From: Akkermansia massiliensis
GTDB lineage: Bacteria; Verrucomicrobiota; Verrucomicrobiia; Verrucomicrobiales; Akkermansiaceae
Reading direction: 5' to 3'
Length of the DNA stretch: 64,000 nt
NCBI RefSeq assembly: GCF_023516715.1
Contig: NZ_JAMGSI010000002.1
Coordinates: forward strand, 1,116,001-1,180,000
Under the pieces are notes generated by a model. It was not told the origin of the DNA, ran no database searches, and saw only the letters and a list, made by a program, of their open reading frames with translations. Positions 1-8,753 of this stretch are shown in pieces (position 1 is the stretch's first letter; the number at the start of each line of letters is the position of its first letter). The translations under genes were made by a program, and so were the position numbers.

Positions 1-62
1 GGTCCATTGAGGACTGCAAGCTGGAAAATACTCCCGCGGACCAGGTGCGCATAGAGAATTGA
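1..62 (+). CDS. C-terminal end of an unidentified upstream gene (partial)
   Basis: The third forward frame is open from the window edge to a TGA at 60-62 and encodes SIEDCKLENTPADQVRIEN. The composition looks like an ordinary soluble-protein tail. Nineteen residues are too few to assign a family, and the start lies outside the window. It would be co-directional with the PPK2 gene that follows. Confidence 0.3.
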   Translation, partial: SIEDCKLENTPADQVRIEN

Positions 63-190
63 CGTTTCCCTGCGCCATTCCGCCTTTTGCGGATTTTTCA
101 TGCTGCAGGGGCCGGACGGCCGTCCGGGAGGAAGGCGGAGTTTTTTACGGTTATTTCAACGTCTTGACGCAGAACGGTGTCATTACCGGA

Positions 191-1117
191 ATGATAGATA
201 TTCCTTCCCGTCTGGTCAAACGCTGCAAAAAGTTCATTGAGCCGTACCGGGTGACGGACGGCAAGGGGTTCAAGTTATCCCACTATGATCCGGGCGATCT
301 GGGCAAGCTGGACAAGGACAGCAAGAAGGAAGCCGTGGACAAGCTGGAGAAGGGCATTGAGCTGCTGGAACAGCTTCAGGAGGTGCTTTATGCCAGCGAA
401 TCCTATGCGCTGCTGGTGGTGCTGCAGGCGATGGATAGCGCGGGCAAGGACGGCATTGTGAAGCATGTGATGGGCGGAGTCAATCCGCAGGGGTGCGTGG
501 TCAGCAGCTTCAAGCCGCCCTCCACGCTGGAACGGAGCCATGATTTCCTGTGGCGGTGCGTGGCCCGTCTTCCCCGGCGGGGAATGATCGGCATTTTCAA
601 CCGTTCCTACTATGAAGAAGTGCTGAGCGTGCGCGTGCATCCGGAATTTCTGGCGGGGGAGGGGTTTGATCCCGTCCATGCCAAGGGAGCCTTCTGGAAG
701 GAGAGGTACAGATCCATCAATAATCTGGAACGCCATCTGCTCGCCAACAAGACGCGCATCGTGAAGATATTCCTTAACCTTTCCAGTGAGGAACAGAGAA
801 AGCGCCTTCTGGCGCGGCTGGACACCCCGCACAAGAACTGGAAGTTTTCAGAGGGGGACATCCACGAACGCGAGTTCTGGGACCAGTACCAGAAGGCGTA
901 TGAGGAAATGATACGTCATACTTCTTCCCGGGACGCGCCGTGGTATGTGGTGCCGGCGGACAACAAGTGGTATTCCAGGCTTGTCTGCATGTGCGCCATT
1001 GTGGAGGCACTGGCGGAAATGAAACTGGAATACCCTAAGGTGTCCGGGGAATTGAAGGCGTTCTTCCCTGAATTCCGGGAGGAACTGGAACGCCCCCTGT
1101 CCGGGGACAGGGATTGA
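191..1117 (+). CDS. ppk2: PPK2-family polyphosphate:nucleotide phosphotransferase
   Basis: This enzyme should transfer phosphate between inorganic polyphosphate and nucleoside mono- or diphosphates in the cytoplasm. The 308-residue product has the PPK2 Walker A motif MDSAGKDG at about residues 81-88 and the Walker B/lid motif NRSYYEE at about 137-143. It also has the family signatures GVNPQGC and HDFLWR. The length matches stand-alone single-domain PPK2 proteins. An upstream ATG at 59 would add 44 residues with no family resemblance, so I use the ATG at 191, where MIDIPSRL begins the alignable part. A second PPK2 domain lies at 13766-15109 in a Nudix fusion. The sequence resembles the AMP/ADP-phosphorylating subgroup, but substrate preference cannot be fixed by eye. 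Confidence 0.9.
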   Translation: MIDIPSRLVKRCKKFIEPYRVTDGKGFKLSHYDPGDLGKLDKDSKKEAVDKLEKGIELLEQLQEVLYASESYALLVVLQAMDSAGKDGIVKHVMGGVNPQGCVVSSFKPPSTLERSHDFLWRCVARLPRRGMIGIFNRSYYEEVLSVRVHPEFLAGEGFDPVHAKGAFWKERYRSINNLERHLLANKTRIVKIFLNLSSEEQRKRLLARLDTPHKNWKFSEGDIHEREFWDQYQKAYEEMIRHTSSRDAPWYVVPADNKWYSRLVCMCAIVEALAEMKLEYPKVSGELKAFFPEFREELERPLSGDRD

Positions 1118-1171
1118 ACGAAGAGTCCGGGAACGGAAGGGAAAGAAAAAAGGCCGCGGAAGAATGGCAAA

Positions 1172-1219
1172 AAGAAAAACGGCGCATCATGCGGAAGCTT
1201 CCCTCCGTCTGCTGCGCCG
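1172..1219 (-). terminator. Rho-independent terminator of the 1257-1700 lipoprotein gene
   Basis: On the minus strand CGGCGCA (1219-1213) pairs with TGCGCCG (1186-1180). The enclosed sequence contains a palindromic GGAAGCTTCC. The stem is followed by TTTTTCTTTTT. It lies directly downstream of the minus-strand lipoprotein gene. Confidence 0.6.
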
Positions 1220-1256
1220 CCGCATTCCATCCCGTGCGGGCCTGCCGGTTCTTTAA

Positions 1257-1700
1257 TCAGCGCCTGCGTTCCCAGGATTTCACCTTGCCGTTGATGAACA
1301 GCACGTAGCCGGTATCCACCGGGACGTAGGTGACGTCATTGTAATACGGGTAATAGGGACGGTAGAACCCCGGTCCCCAATAGGGGCCTCCCCAGTAGGG
1401 CCCGGCCCAGAAGGAGGGCGGCGGGGTGTAAACCGGCTGGAGGGAAGAGTAAATCCAGCGGGTGGCGGATTTTCCGTTAAGGTTGCCTTCCGCGACGGCG
1501 GAGGGGTCTCCCCAGGCCAGGAAGACGGCGGGCGGCGACATGCCTTCCGCAATCTGTCCGGCTTCCACCAGCGTTTTCTGGCTGGGCGGAAGGGAATTGA
1601 AAAGGGCTGGGTTTTTCTGGATGCGGGATGCCGGGGTGGACACGCAGGAAGCAAGGCTCAGAGCGGCGGCCAGGGTAGTGAAAAGTAACTTCCAGTTCAT
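1257..1700 (-). CDS. Small Tyr/Pro/Gly-rich lipoprotein
   Basis: The 147-residue product starts MNWKLLFTTLAAALSLASC, a lipoprotein signal with lipobox LASC, so it should be exported and lipidated. The middle part (GQIAEGMSPPAVFLAWGDPS) resembles small bacterial lipoproteins with an SmpA/OmlA-like pattern, in which a helix is followed by a W-G-x-P segment. The C-terminus has aromatic repeats of the GPYWGGPYWGP type. The frame stays open upstream to 1883, but only the start at 1700 (or MYIM at 1709) gives a signal peptide. It is divergent from the secreted-protein gene at 1774. The function is unknown. Confidence 0.75.
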   Translation of the reverse strand: MNWKLLFTTLAAALSLASCVSTPASRIQKNPALFNSLPPSQKTLVEAGQIAEGMSPPAVFLAWGDPSAVAEGNLNGKSATRWIYSSLQPVYTPPPSFWAGPYWGGPYWGPGFYRPYYPYYNDVTYVPVDTGYVLFINGKVKSWERRR

Positions 1701-1732
1701 GATGTACATACGGATAACACTCACTTTGACTC

Positions 1733-1760
1733 TTGCCAAGGGTGTTTTGTTGAGTAAAAT
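1733..1760 (+). promoter_or_regulatory. Candidate sigma70-type promoter for the 1774 gene
   Basis: TTGCCA (1733-1738) and TAAAAT (1755-1760) are separated by 16 bp in the 73-bp divergent intergenic region. Transcription would begin only a few bases before the ATG at 1774, giving a nearly leaderless mRNA. This is judged by eye only. Confidence 0.35.
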
Positions 1761-1773
1761 GTACGAACACGTT

Positions 1774-2535
1774 ATGAAAGCGCTCCGCAATCTGGCTTTA
1801 ACACTGATGGTCCCCGTTCTGGTTTCTTCCCTGTCCGCAGCAGAAAAGCCGGAAATAATCGATGAATATCTCCCGGTCGGCAAAATGGCGGAAGCTTCCG
1901 CCGTCAGCGTTGTGCTTGATGAAAGCCTTCAGCCATTCATGGAAAAGATTGACGGCGTTTTTGCCTCCCTGCCCGACAAGGACAAGAAGGAGCTCGTCAG
2001 CCAGATCGTTCCCGGTCAGCCCGTTCCGTATGACGAACGTCTGGGCTGGACCAAGGATGAGTATGCCAAGTATCTGGAATGCTGGAAGCTGAAGCAGGTG
2101 CAGGAAGTGGCCCCCGTAGCTGTGGGCATTTTCGCCTCCGGGGAACGCGGCATCTGGACTCTGGCCGCGGTGGCCCAGCAGGGACCGCTGCCGATGAGCA
2201 CCCTGAAGTATGACTCCAATACCAAATCCTGGATTTCCCCCAACGGCGCCCTGGCCCTGAAAGGGGACGTTTCCTATGACGATCTGAACGTGTACGGCGC
2301 ATGGAGCGGCAAGGAATGGACCATGGAAAAGAAGACCATTCTTTCCACCCTGACGGAGACCATTATCGCGGGCAAGACCAAGGACGGCAAATATACCTAT
2401 TTCGTTTACAACATGTCCGAGAAGAATCCGGATAATATTGCCATTGCCAACCAGTCCATCGTGCTGCGCATCCCCATCACCCGCATTACGGGAGACCCCC
2501 TGCTGGAAAAGGCCAAGGCCAAGGCGCGCCAGTAG
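1774..2535 (+). CDS. Secreted protein of unknown function
   Basis: The 253-residue product begins MKALRNLALTLMVPVLVSS and has a likely signal-peptidase I site after SLSAA, so it is predicted to be periplasmic or secreted. The rest is a soluble, mixed-composition domain with no catalytic motif I recognise. An in-frame ATG at 1759 (MYEHV) would place a charged stretch before the signal, so 1774 is preferred. There is no Shine-Dalgarno sequence. It is followed by rsmD after 35 bp. Confidence 0.75.
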   Translation: MKALRNLALTLMVPVLVSSLSAAEKPEIIDEYLPVGKMAEASAVSVVLDESLQPFMEKIDGVFASLPDKDKKELVSQIVPGQPVPYDERLGWTKDEYAKYLECWKLKQVQEVAPVAVGIFASGERGIWTLAAVAQQGPLPMSTLKYDSNTKSWISPNGALALKGDVSYDDLNVYGAWSGKEWTMEKKTILSTLTETIIAGKTKDGKYTYFVYNMSEKNPDNIAIANQSIVLRIPITRITGDPLLEKAKAKARQ

Positions 2536-2570
2536 GGACAACAAGACGTTCCTTTCATTCCGGTAAAAAC

Positions 2571-3146
2571 ATGCGTATCATCAGCGGAAAGGCCGGCGGC
2601 ATAGCACTGTCTGTTCCCAAAGGGGAAGTGCGGCCCACGACCGACCGGGTCAGGGAGGCCCTTTTTTCCATCCTGAACCCGCTGATTGACCATGCCGACG
2701 TGCTGGATTTGTTCACCGGCTCCGGAGCCTTCGGCCTGGAAGCCCTCAGCCGCGGGGCAGGGAGCTCCCGCATGGTGGATTTTTCCCGGCTTTCCTGCGC
2801 GACGGCCAAGGCCAATCTTGCCAAAACCGGCCTGGAGGGCGGCGCCGTCATCCAGGGAGACGCCGTGCAGTTTGTGAAAAGGGAGCTGCTGGCCGGCAGG
2901 AAGTACGACATTGTTTTTGCAGATCCCCCCTACTGCAAGGGCCCGGCGGACCGGGATTTTATTGTGGAGCTGGCGGAGGCCGGAATTGCCGGACTGTTGA
3001 AGGACGGCGGCGTGTTTATTGCGGAAGTGCAGGAAGGCTGGGGAACCGGCATGGAAGGCGCCGCGGAGTTTGACGGCCTGGACCTGGTGGATACCCGCCG
3101 GTACGGGAAAAATATGCTGTTGTTCTATCGATTGCCTGAGAAGTAA
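2571..3146 (+). CDS. rsmD: 16S rRNA (guanine966-N2)-methyltransferase
   Basis: RsmD makes m2G966 in 16S rRNA of the 30S subunit using S-adenosylmethionine. The 191-residue product starts MRIISGKAGGIAL and continues with RPTTDRVREALFSIL. It then has the SAM-binding LDLFTGSGAFGLEALSRGA and the catalytic FADPPY motif, all diagnostic and in the correct order. The length is normal for the family. Its TAA is one base before the waaA ATG, so the two genes are probably translationally coupled. Confidence 0.93.
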   Translation: MRIISGKAGGIALSVPKGEVRPTTDRVREALFSILNPLIDHADVLDLFTGSGAFGLEALSRGAGSSRMVDFSRLSCATAKANLAKTGLEGGAVIQGDAVQFVKRELLAGRKYDIVFADPPYCKGPADRDFIVELAEAGIAGLLKDGGVFIAEVQEGWGTGMEGAAEFDGLDLVDTRRYGKNMLLFYRLPEK

Positions 3147-3147
3147 G

Positions 3148-4434
3148 ATGAAAGCCTTCCTGTTCTCTTTCTGTTACAATGTCCTGTACACCCTCGGGTG
3201 GCTGGTGACGCTGCCTTCCTACCTGCTCAAGCAGAAGAGGCGCGGCGGCTTCGGCACGGGGTTGATGGAGCGCTTCGGCCTGTACCGGGTTTCCTACAAC
3301 CGGGAGCCGAAGGGGGTGCTGTACGTGCATGCCGTGAGTGTGGGTGAAGTGGTGCTGGCCCTCAAATTTCTCCGGGCGTGGCTCCGGGAGCGCGGCGGTT
3401 CCGCGGTGCTGGCCACCAGCACGGCTACGGGGCATGATACGGCGGTGAATGCCCAGGTGTCCGGCGTGCGCGTAATTTATGCCCCCTTTGACCTGCTGGG
3501 CCTGCCGGGGAGGTGCTTTGACCGTTTTGAACCGGAAGCCATTGTGTTGGTAGAGGCGGAATTATGGCCGAACTTTGCCCGCGCCGCCAAGGTGCGGGGC
3601 ATTCCCATGGCGATGATCAATGCCCGAATGTCCGCCAGGTCCGAGAGCCGCTACCGCGCTTTTAAATGGGTGTCACGATATTATTTTTCCACGCTGGACG
3701 CCATGGGCGTGCAGGACAAGGGAGACGTCCGGAGGTTTGAATCCGTGGGGGTGCGCCCCTCCATCATCCATGTGACGGGCAGCATCAAGTTTGACCAGCA
3801 GATGGCGGAGCGCAAGGAAACCAATGCGGAGTTTGCCGCCATTCTGGACAAGCTGAAGCGCGGCAAGCCCGTGGTGCTGGCCGCCAGCACGCATGACGGG
3901 GAGGAAGTGCTGATTGCGGAGGCCGTGCGCAAGGCGGGAGGCTTCCCCTTGATAGTTCCCCGGCATGCGGAACGCCGCCATACGGTGGTGCGTGAGTTGG
4001 AGGCCCGCGGCTGGCAGTGCGTGCTGCGGACGGATGGCGAGCTTCCGGAAACCCTGAAGGACAATGTCTGCTACATTGCGGATACGACCGGAGAATTGAG
4101 GGATTGGACCGCGCTGGCGGATGTGGCCGTGATCGGCAAGAGCTTTCTGGCGGACGGCGGCCAGAATCCGGCGGAGGCCGTTGCCTGCGGCGTGCCCGTG
4201 CTGACGGGGCCGCACATGGAGAATTTCGATGCGCTGGTCCAGCTGCTTGAGGGCGTGGACGGCATTACCCGGTGCGATGAGGAGCGTCTGGCGGACGTGC
4301 TCAAGGAGATGCTGGACAATCCGCTGCTGGCCCATGCCCAGTCCTCCCGCGCGCAGGTGGCGTTGAAAGCCCATTTCGGCGCTACGGCCCGCACCATCCG
4401 CATGATCTGCATCATGCTCAAGATTCCCGTTTAA
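3148..4434 (+). CDS. waaA: 3-deoxy-D-manno-octulosonic acid (Kdo) transferase
   Basis: WaaA adds Kdo from CMP-Kdo to lipid A precursor at the inner membrane, so the cell makes LPS. The 428-residue product has an N-terminal membrane anchor (MKAFLFSFCYNVLYTLGWLV) and the GT30 N-terminal signature HAVSVGEV. It also has LVEAELWPNF, AASTHDGEE, LIVPRHAERR and the C-terminal GGQNPAEA sugar-nucleotide site. The reading frame extends upstream inside rsmD, but 3148 is the start that gives the anchor. The last 17 bases overlap the convergent gene at 4418-5389. Confidence 0.93.
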   Translation: MKAFLFSFCYNVLYTLGWLVTLPSYLLKQKRRGGFGTGLMERFGLYRVSYNREPKGVLYVHAVSVGEVVLALKFLRAWLRERGGSAVLATSTATGHDTAVNAQVSGVRVIYAPFDLLGLPGRCFDRFEPEAIVLVEAELWPNFARAAKVRGIPMAMINARMSARSESRYRAFKWVSRYYFSTLDAMGVQDKGDVRRFESVGVRPSIIHVTGSIKFDQQMAERKETNAEFAAILDKLKRGKPVVLAASTHDGEEVLIAEAVRKAGGFPLIVPRHAERRHTVVRELEARGWQCVLRTDGELPETLKDNVCYIADTTGELRDWTALADVAVIGKSFLADGGQNPAEAVACGVPVLTGPHMENFDALVQLLEGVDGITRCDEERLADVLKEMLDNPLLAHAQSSRAQVALKAHFGATARTIRMICIMLKIPV

Positions 4435-5389
4435 CGGCGGGAGCCTTTTGTCCGCGGGCCTCCGGCTTGGAATGGAGCGGCAGGGCGAAGACTTCCCCCT
4501 GCGGCGCGTCAATGATGATGTCAAAGTGCTGGAGGGTGTCCACGCCTATCTGGCATCTGCCGCCTGTTCCCGTCACGGCGAAGGAAAGGCCGTCCATCTG
4601 GAAGTCCGGCCCCATGCGGAGGGTGGAGGGTATGCCCAGCTTCATGACGTTGCGGTCCCCGCTGTGTCCGTTGATGTCGGAGGCCTTGGCCGTGAGCTGG
4701 TTTCCATTTGGGTCCGCGGGCCACTGTTCCAGCGGGGCCAGGGAAAGGGAAGAACCGGAATCAAGGGCCAGCAGGAAGGCGTCTCCTCCCCGGGAGCAGC
4801 GGACATAGAAAATTCCGGATGGGTGGCGTTCCACTTCCAGCGGCTTCATGTTCTGGGAGGGAAAGCGGGAGCGTTCCAGAAATTGGAGGGAAGCATCCCT
4901 GACGGACAGCAGGAACGGGGAGAAGCCCAGGTAGTTGATTCCCAGAATGCCGTCCACCCTGACCTGCATATCTTTTTGAAGGGGGGTGAGGTCCATGGCG
5001 AGGCCGAAGAAGTTTTTAATGTGAAGCCCTCCGATGGAGAAGGACTTCATGGCGAAAAGCTGGGGAACGGTGTTGACGTTGGAGCCGGGGGCGATCTGCG
5101 CGTTTTCAAGCGGCAGGCCGGGGAAATTCTTCTTGATGAATTTGATGTCAAACGTGGTGTGGGAGGCCGCCGTGTCCACAATGAGATTGCATGGAACGCC
5201 GTTAATGGTGCATTGCGCCACAAGAAGTTTGCTGTGGGCGTCTCTCGTCAGCCGGACGGGGTTCAGGTCCGTGATGGAAACGACGGGCCTGGCTTGGGCG
5301 GGGTCCGGCTGTTCCGCTGCGGAGAGAGGAAGCGCGCCCAATGCCAGAAGGGCCGCGGAAGCGCGGAAAAGGCTGCATGGGAAGAGCAT
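4418..5389 (-). CDS. Secreted aspartic-protease-like (retropepsin/pepsin fold) protein
   Basis: The 323-residue product has a signal peptide (MLFPCSLFRASAALLALGA, cleavage near SAAEQ). It carries two aspartyl-protease-like active-site loops, VDTAASHT at about residues 70-77 and ALDSGSSLS in the second half. Each is followed by hydrophobic psi-loop-like segments (VDGILGINYLG, CQIGVDTL). This suggests a two-lobed acid-protease fold in the periplasm. The first loop reads D-T-A rather than D-T-G, which is tolerated in retropepsins, so activity is plausible but not proven. It is convergent with waaA. Confidence 0.7.
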   Translation of the reverse strand: MLFPCSLFRASAALLALGALPLSAAEQPDPAQARPVVSITDLNPVRLTRDAHSKLLVAQCTINGVPCNLIVDTAASHTTFDIKFIKKNFPGLPLENAQIAPGSNVNTVPQLFAMKSFSIGGLHIKNFFGLAMDLTPLQKDMQVRVDGILGINYLGFSPFLLSVRDASLQFLERSRFPSQNMKPLEVERHPSGIFYVRCSRGGDAFLLALDSGSSLSLAPLEQWPADPNGNQLTAKASDINGHSGDRNVMKLGIPSTLRMGPDFQMDGLSFAVTGTGGRCQIGVDTLQHFDIIIDAPQGEVFALPLHSKPEARGQKAPAVKRES

Positions 5390-5441
5390 CCCTTACTGGT
5401 AAGCGCGCCTCTGCGGTTTGACAAGCCAATTTGACGGAGAA

Positions 5442-6563
5442 TCAGTCATGGCTGCGGTGGTTGGGCTTGTGGCGGCGTTCCAGTTCCACGCGGTCCTCAT
5501 AATTCCGGGCCTGTACCTTCCGGTCTCTCTTCCCGGCCCGTTCCACGTTCATCTGCCTTTTTTTCTGGCGTTTGGCAAGCCGCGCGATTTCATCTTCCAG
5601 ATTCAGGAAATTCAAGTACCGCTCCCTGTCCAACGTTCCTTCCTCCACGGCTTTCCTGATGGCGCAGCCGGAATCCGTGCCGTGGCTGCAATCCGCAAAT
5701 TTGCATTCCTGGGCCAGCTCCGTCAAATCCGCAAAGCTTTCCCGCAGGGTATGTTCATCCGTCCACATCTGGATTTCACGGATTCCGGGATTGTCAATCA
5801 GCAGGCCGCCGTGTTTGAGGAGCACCAGTTCGCGCGCCACGGTCGTATGGCGTCCCTTGCCGGTCACCTCATTCACTTCCCCCGTCCAGAGCCATTCGTC
5901 CCCCAGCAGGGTATTGACCAGCGTGGATTTTCCCACTCCGGAGGAACCGACGATGCAGATGGTTTTTCCCCTGGAAAGGCATTTGCGGAATTCCTTGATT
6001 CCCTTGTTGTGCAGGGCGCTGATGCCGATGATGGAGCATTCCGGGGAGAGTTCCCGCAGGGCCTGCACGGCTTCGTCCACTTCCTCCCTGGAGAAAAGGT
6101 CCGTTTTATTGAGCAGGATGAGAGGTGCGGCGCCGCTGCGGCGGATGAGCGTAAAGTAGCGCTCCATGCGCCTGGGGTTGAAGTCCGTTCCCGGCTCCGT
6201 CACCACGGCTACGGTGTCCACATTGGTTCCCAGAACCTGTTCCGCGCTGCTTTTTCCCGGAGCTTTGCGGGAAAAACAGGTCTGGCGGGGGAGAATGGCG
6301 CGTATGACGGCTTCGTCTCCCGCTTCCCCCGGGTCAATCGCCACCCAGTCTCCTACGGCGGGCAGTTCCGCATCCGTGGCGGCGTCATGCCAGAGCTTGC
6401 CGCTGACGACCGCGTCCACGTCTTCCCCGCCGTCCAGCAGGGCGGTGAAGTTGATTTTCGTTTCCCGGATGAGGCGTCCCGGAACCCAGCCGGGTTTGGC
6501 GACGGCGTTGAAAGCGCGTTGAAAGTGGTCGTTCCAGCCTAAATCCTGAAGAGTGACGGGCAT
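5442..6563 (-). CDS. rsgA: Ribosome small subunit-dependent GTPase A
   Basis: RsgA is a circularly permuted GTPase that checks late 30S assembly. The product has an OB-fold N-terminus (LPAVGDWVAIDPGE). The G motifs come in permuted order: LLNKTDLF (G4), GSSGVGKSTLVN (G1), GRHTTVARE (G2) and DNPGIRE (G3). A zinc-finger region with CKFADCSH and a downstream Cys follows, and the C-terminus is basic. I use the start MPVTLQDLGW at 6563 (373 residues); an ATG at 6602 would add 13 residues. Neither has a clear ribosome-binding site. coaB lies 81 bp upstream on the same strand. Confidence 0.93.
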   Translation of the reverse strand: MPVTLQDLGWNDHFQRAFNAVAKPGWVPGRLIRETKINFTALLDGGEDVDAVVSGKLWHDAATDAELPAVGDWVAIDPGEAGDEAVIRAILPRQTCFSRKAPGKSSAEQVLGTNVDTVAVVTEPGTDFNPRRMERYFTLIRRSGAAPLILLNKTDLFSREEVDEAVQALRELSPECSIIGISALHNKGIKEFRKCLSRGKTICIVGSSGVGKSTLVNTLLGDEWLWTGEVNEVTGKGRHTTVARELVLLKHGGLLIDNPGIREIQMWTDEHTLRESFADLTELAQECKFADCSHGTDSGCAIRKAVEEGTLDRERYLNFLNLEDEIARLAKRQKKRQMNVERAGKRDRKVQARNYEDRVELERRHKPNHRSHD

Positions 6564-6644
6564 GAAAATGGAAAATGTAGTTTTGGGAAAGGCCGCCGGC
6601 ATTTACATGCCGACATCGGATCGTGGGGCAAACCTTCTTCCGGT

Positions 6645-7328
6645 TCAAGCGTGGAACGGGTCTGCCGTGCGCCATGACGGAGCTTTTCCCTGTGCGAGAC
6701 GGCATGCGCGCTCAATGATTTGAAAGGCAATTTGCGTTTTAGGCGCTTTTTCCAAAAGCTCCGTCCGGTCCGGGTAAACGAGCAGCACTTCATTTTCAGA
6801 GGAGTTAAAACCAATGTCACTGCGGGAAACGTCGTTGGCCACAATCATGTCGCACCGCTTGCGTTCCAGTTTGCCGCGCGCGTAATTTTCCACGTCATGG
6901 GTTTCCGCCGCGAAGCCTACCAGAATGCCTCTGAAGCCGAATTCCGCGCGCATGGAGCCAAGAATATCCGCAGTACGTTCCAGTTCCAAAATCATGCGCT
7001 CCCCCGTTTTCTTGATTTTGCGGTCCGGAACGGAAACGGGGCGATAATCCGCTACGGCGGCGCTGAGGATGGCGGCGTCGGCGTAGGGAGCCTGGTTTTT
7101 GACAGCATCATACATTTCCCGTGCACATTCAACCGGCAGGAAGTCCACGCCGTGCGGGATGTCCAGGGAAGTGGGGCCGGAGATGAGAAGGACGCTGTGG
7201 CCTTCGTGAACAGCCGCTTCCGCCAGGCAATACCCCATTTTTCCGGAGGAGTGGTTGGTGAGGTATCTGACGGGGTCAATAGCTTCTCTGGTGGGGCCTG
7301 CCGTGATAAGAAAACGCATGAGAGGCAT
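6645..7328 (-). CDS. coaB: Stand-alone phosphopantothenate-cysteine ligase (CoaB)
   Basis: CoaB joins cysteine to 4'-phosphopantothenate with CTP in CoA synthesis. The 227-residue product is only the C-terminal half of a usual CoaBC. It has LITAGPTREAIDPVRYLTN, HSSGKMG, SAAVADYRP, the catalytic KIKK segment, GFAAET and IVANDVS. The CoaC half is absent here and is encoded at 19511-20050 on the same strand. The start is MPLM at 7328, or M4 at 7319. rsgA follows downstream. Confidence 0.9.
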   Translation of the reverse strand: MPLMRFLITAGPTREAIDPVRYLTNHSSGKMGYCLAEAAVHEGHSVLLISGPTSLDIPHGVDFLPVECAREMYDAVKNQAPYADAAILSAAVADYRPVSVPDRKIKKTGERMILELERTADILGSMRAEFGFRGILVGFAAETHDVENYARGKLERKRCDMIVANDVSRSDIGFNSSENEVLLVYPDRTELLEKAPKTQIAFQIIERACRLAQGKAPSWRTADPFHA

Positions 7329-7425
7329 TATGCGGAATCACGGGTAAAAGTGAAGAGTGATCTTGTGCAGCTGCGCATTATGTTCCGGCTTGACTCCTTC
7401 CCGCGATTGGGGGAGTTATGAAGGC

Positions 7426-8592
7426 GTGATTTATTGGGATAATAACGCTACCACACCGCTGGCCCCGGAGGTTTACGAGGCCATGGAGCCGTTTTTAAAA
7501 GAACGGTTTTTCAACCCGTCCGCCGGTTACGGCTGCGCCAGGAGCGTGCGCGAGGCGGTGGAGGAAGCCCGTGCGGCCGTTGCCGCCCTGTTGGGCGCAT
7601 TTCCTTCGGAAATTGTATTTACTTCCGGCGGAACGGAGGCGTCTAATATGGCTTTCCGCCAGATGGCCGGGGAGCGGGAGGGAGGGATAGGCGTTTTGTC
7701 CACGGACCATGACGCCTCCTTGAAGACGGCCCTGGCCCTGGGCAGCGGCTGTGTCTGCCCCGTGGACAGGGAAGGGCGAGCGGTTCCGGAAAAATGGGAG
7801 TCCATGTGCGCAGGGGGCGTGTCCGGCGTTTCTTTTGCCTGGGCCAATAATGAGACAGGCGCATTGCAGGATGCGGCGGTTTTGTGTTCCTCCGCCGGGA
7901 AACATGGAGTTCCCGTGCATTTGGATATAGTGCAGTGCGCCGGAAAAATTCCCGTGGATTTGCATGGAATGGAAGTGGATTATGCTTCCGTATCCGCACA
8001 CAAATTCCATGGCCCCAAAGGGATTGGATGTCTGTACAGGAGAGCGGGGGCTCCTTTTTCCCCTTTGCTGTTCGGGGGGGGGCAGGAGTACGGTTTGAGG
8101 TCCGGCACGGAGAATGTTCCGGGAATCATTGGTTTTGGTGCGGCGGCGCGGGCGGCATTGAGGCACTTGGAGGAGGACGCCGGACGGCTGTCCCGGATGC
8201 GGGATTCTTTTGAGTCTCTCCTGCGGGCACAGGTGGGCGGCGTGACGGTGCATTCCGGCGGAACGGAACGTATTCCCAATACTTCCAATCTGGCGTTTGA
8301 CGGATGTACGGCGGAAGCGCTGATGCTGTTGCTGGAACCTGCCGGCCTGCTGTGTTCGGCTGGGTCTGCCTGCCACACGCTGCAGCCGATGCCTTCCCAC
8401 GTGCTGACGGCCATGGGATTGTCTGATGAGGCGGTACGTTCCTCCCTGCGTTTTTCCCTGTCTTTCATGACGACGCAGGAGGAGGTGGAACAGGCTGCCG
8501 CCCTGGTGGGCTCCGCCGTTCGGAAGGTGCGCGGCGTTCAGTCTTCGCGTACCGGCCCGGTGCTCGTGTACAGGCCAGAATGGAAGGGCTGA
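7426..8592 (+). CDS. Cysteine desulfurase (NifS/IscS family)
   Basis: This PLP enzyme should remove sulfur from cysteine for Fe-S clusters or thiolation. From the GTG at 7426 the product is 388 residues and begins with the family N-terminus IYWDNNATTPLAPEV. An upstream ATG at 7357 adds 23 unrelated residues, and the GTG is preceded by GGGGAG and AAGG, so 7426 is favoured. Diagnostic features are FTSGGTEASN, NNETGALQD, the PLP lysine in SAHKFHGPKG and the catalytic cysteine in SAGSACHTLQ. No iscU or tRNA-thiolation partner is adjacent, so the exact role is undetermined. Confidence 0.9.
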   Translation: MIYWDNNATTPLAPEVYEAMEPFLKERFFNPSAGYGCARSVREAVEEARAAVAALLGAFPSEIVFTSGGTEASNMAFRQMAGEREGGIGVLSTDHDASLKTALALGSGCVCPVDREGRAVPEKWESMCAGGVSGVSFAWANNETGALQDAAVLCSSAGKHGVPVHLDIVQCAGKIPVDLHGMEVDYASVSAHKFHGPKGIGCLYRRAGAPFSPLLFGGGQEYGLRSGTENVPGIIGFGAAARAALRHLEEDAGRLSRMRDSFESLLRAQVGGVTVHSGGTERIPNTSNLAFDGCTAEALMLLLEPAGLLCSAGSACHTLQPMPSHVLTAMGLSDEAVRSSLRFSLSFMTTQEEVEQAAALVGSAVRKVRGVQSSRTGPVLVYRPEWKG

Positions 8593-8753
8593 GAGGCTGG
8601 GGCGCTTTTACAGAAAGCCGTTTGTGTTCCATGACACCGGAGCTCAGTAACAGCGGCTCCCTCCCTATCAATGCTTTTACAGATGTTTATGAGGCGATTC
8701 TATTGCGGCAGAAATATATTGCAGATTTTTTGCTCATTCGCGAATCGACTTAA
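8580..8753 (+). other. Short open frame after the desulfurase, doubtful
   Basis: An ATG overlapping the desulfurase stop region opens a 57-codon frame (MEGLRGWGAFTESRL...) that ends TAA at 8751-8753, running into the end of the autotransporter gene on the other strand. I recognise no motif and there is no good ribosome-binding site. It is listed because it is the only possible content of the 157-bp gap at 8593-8749. It may not be expressed. Confidence 0.15.

Noticed and set aside
1114-1308. A 64-codon plus-strand ORF after the first PPK2
   Set aside because: It runs through a terminator hairpin and into the 3' end of the lipoprotein gene, and has no family resemblance.
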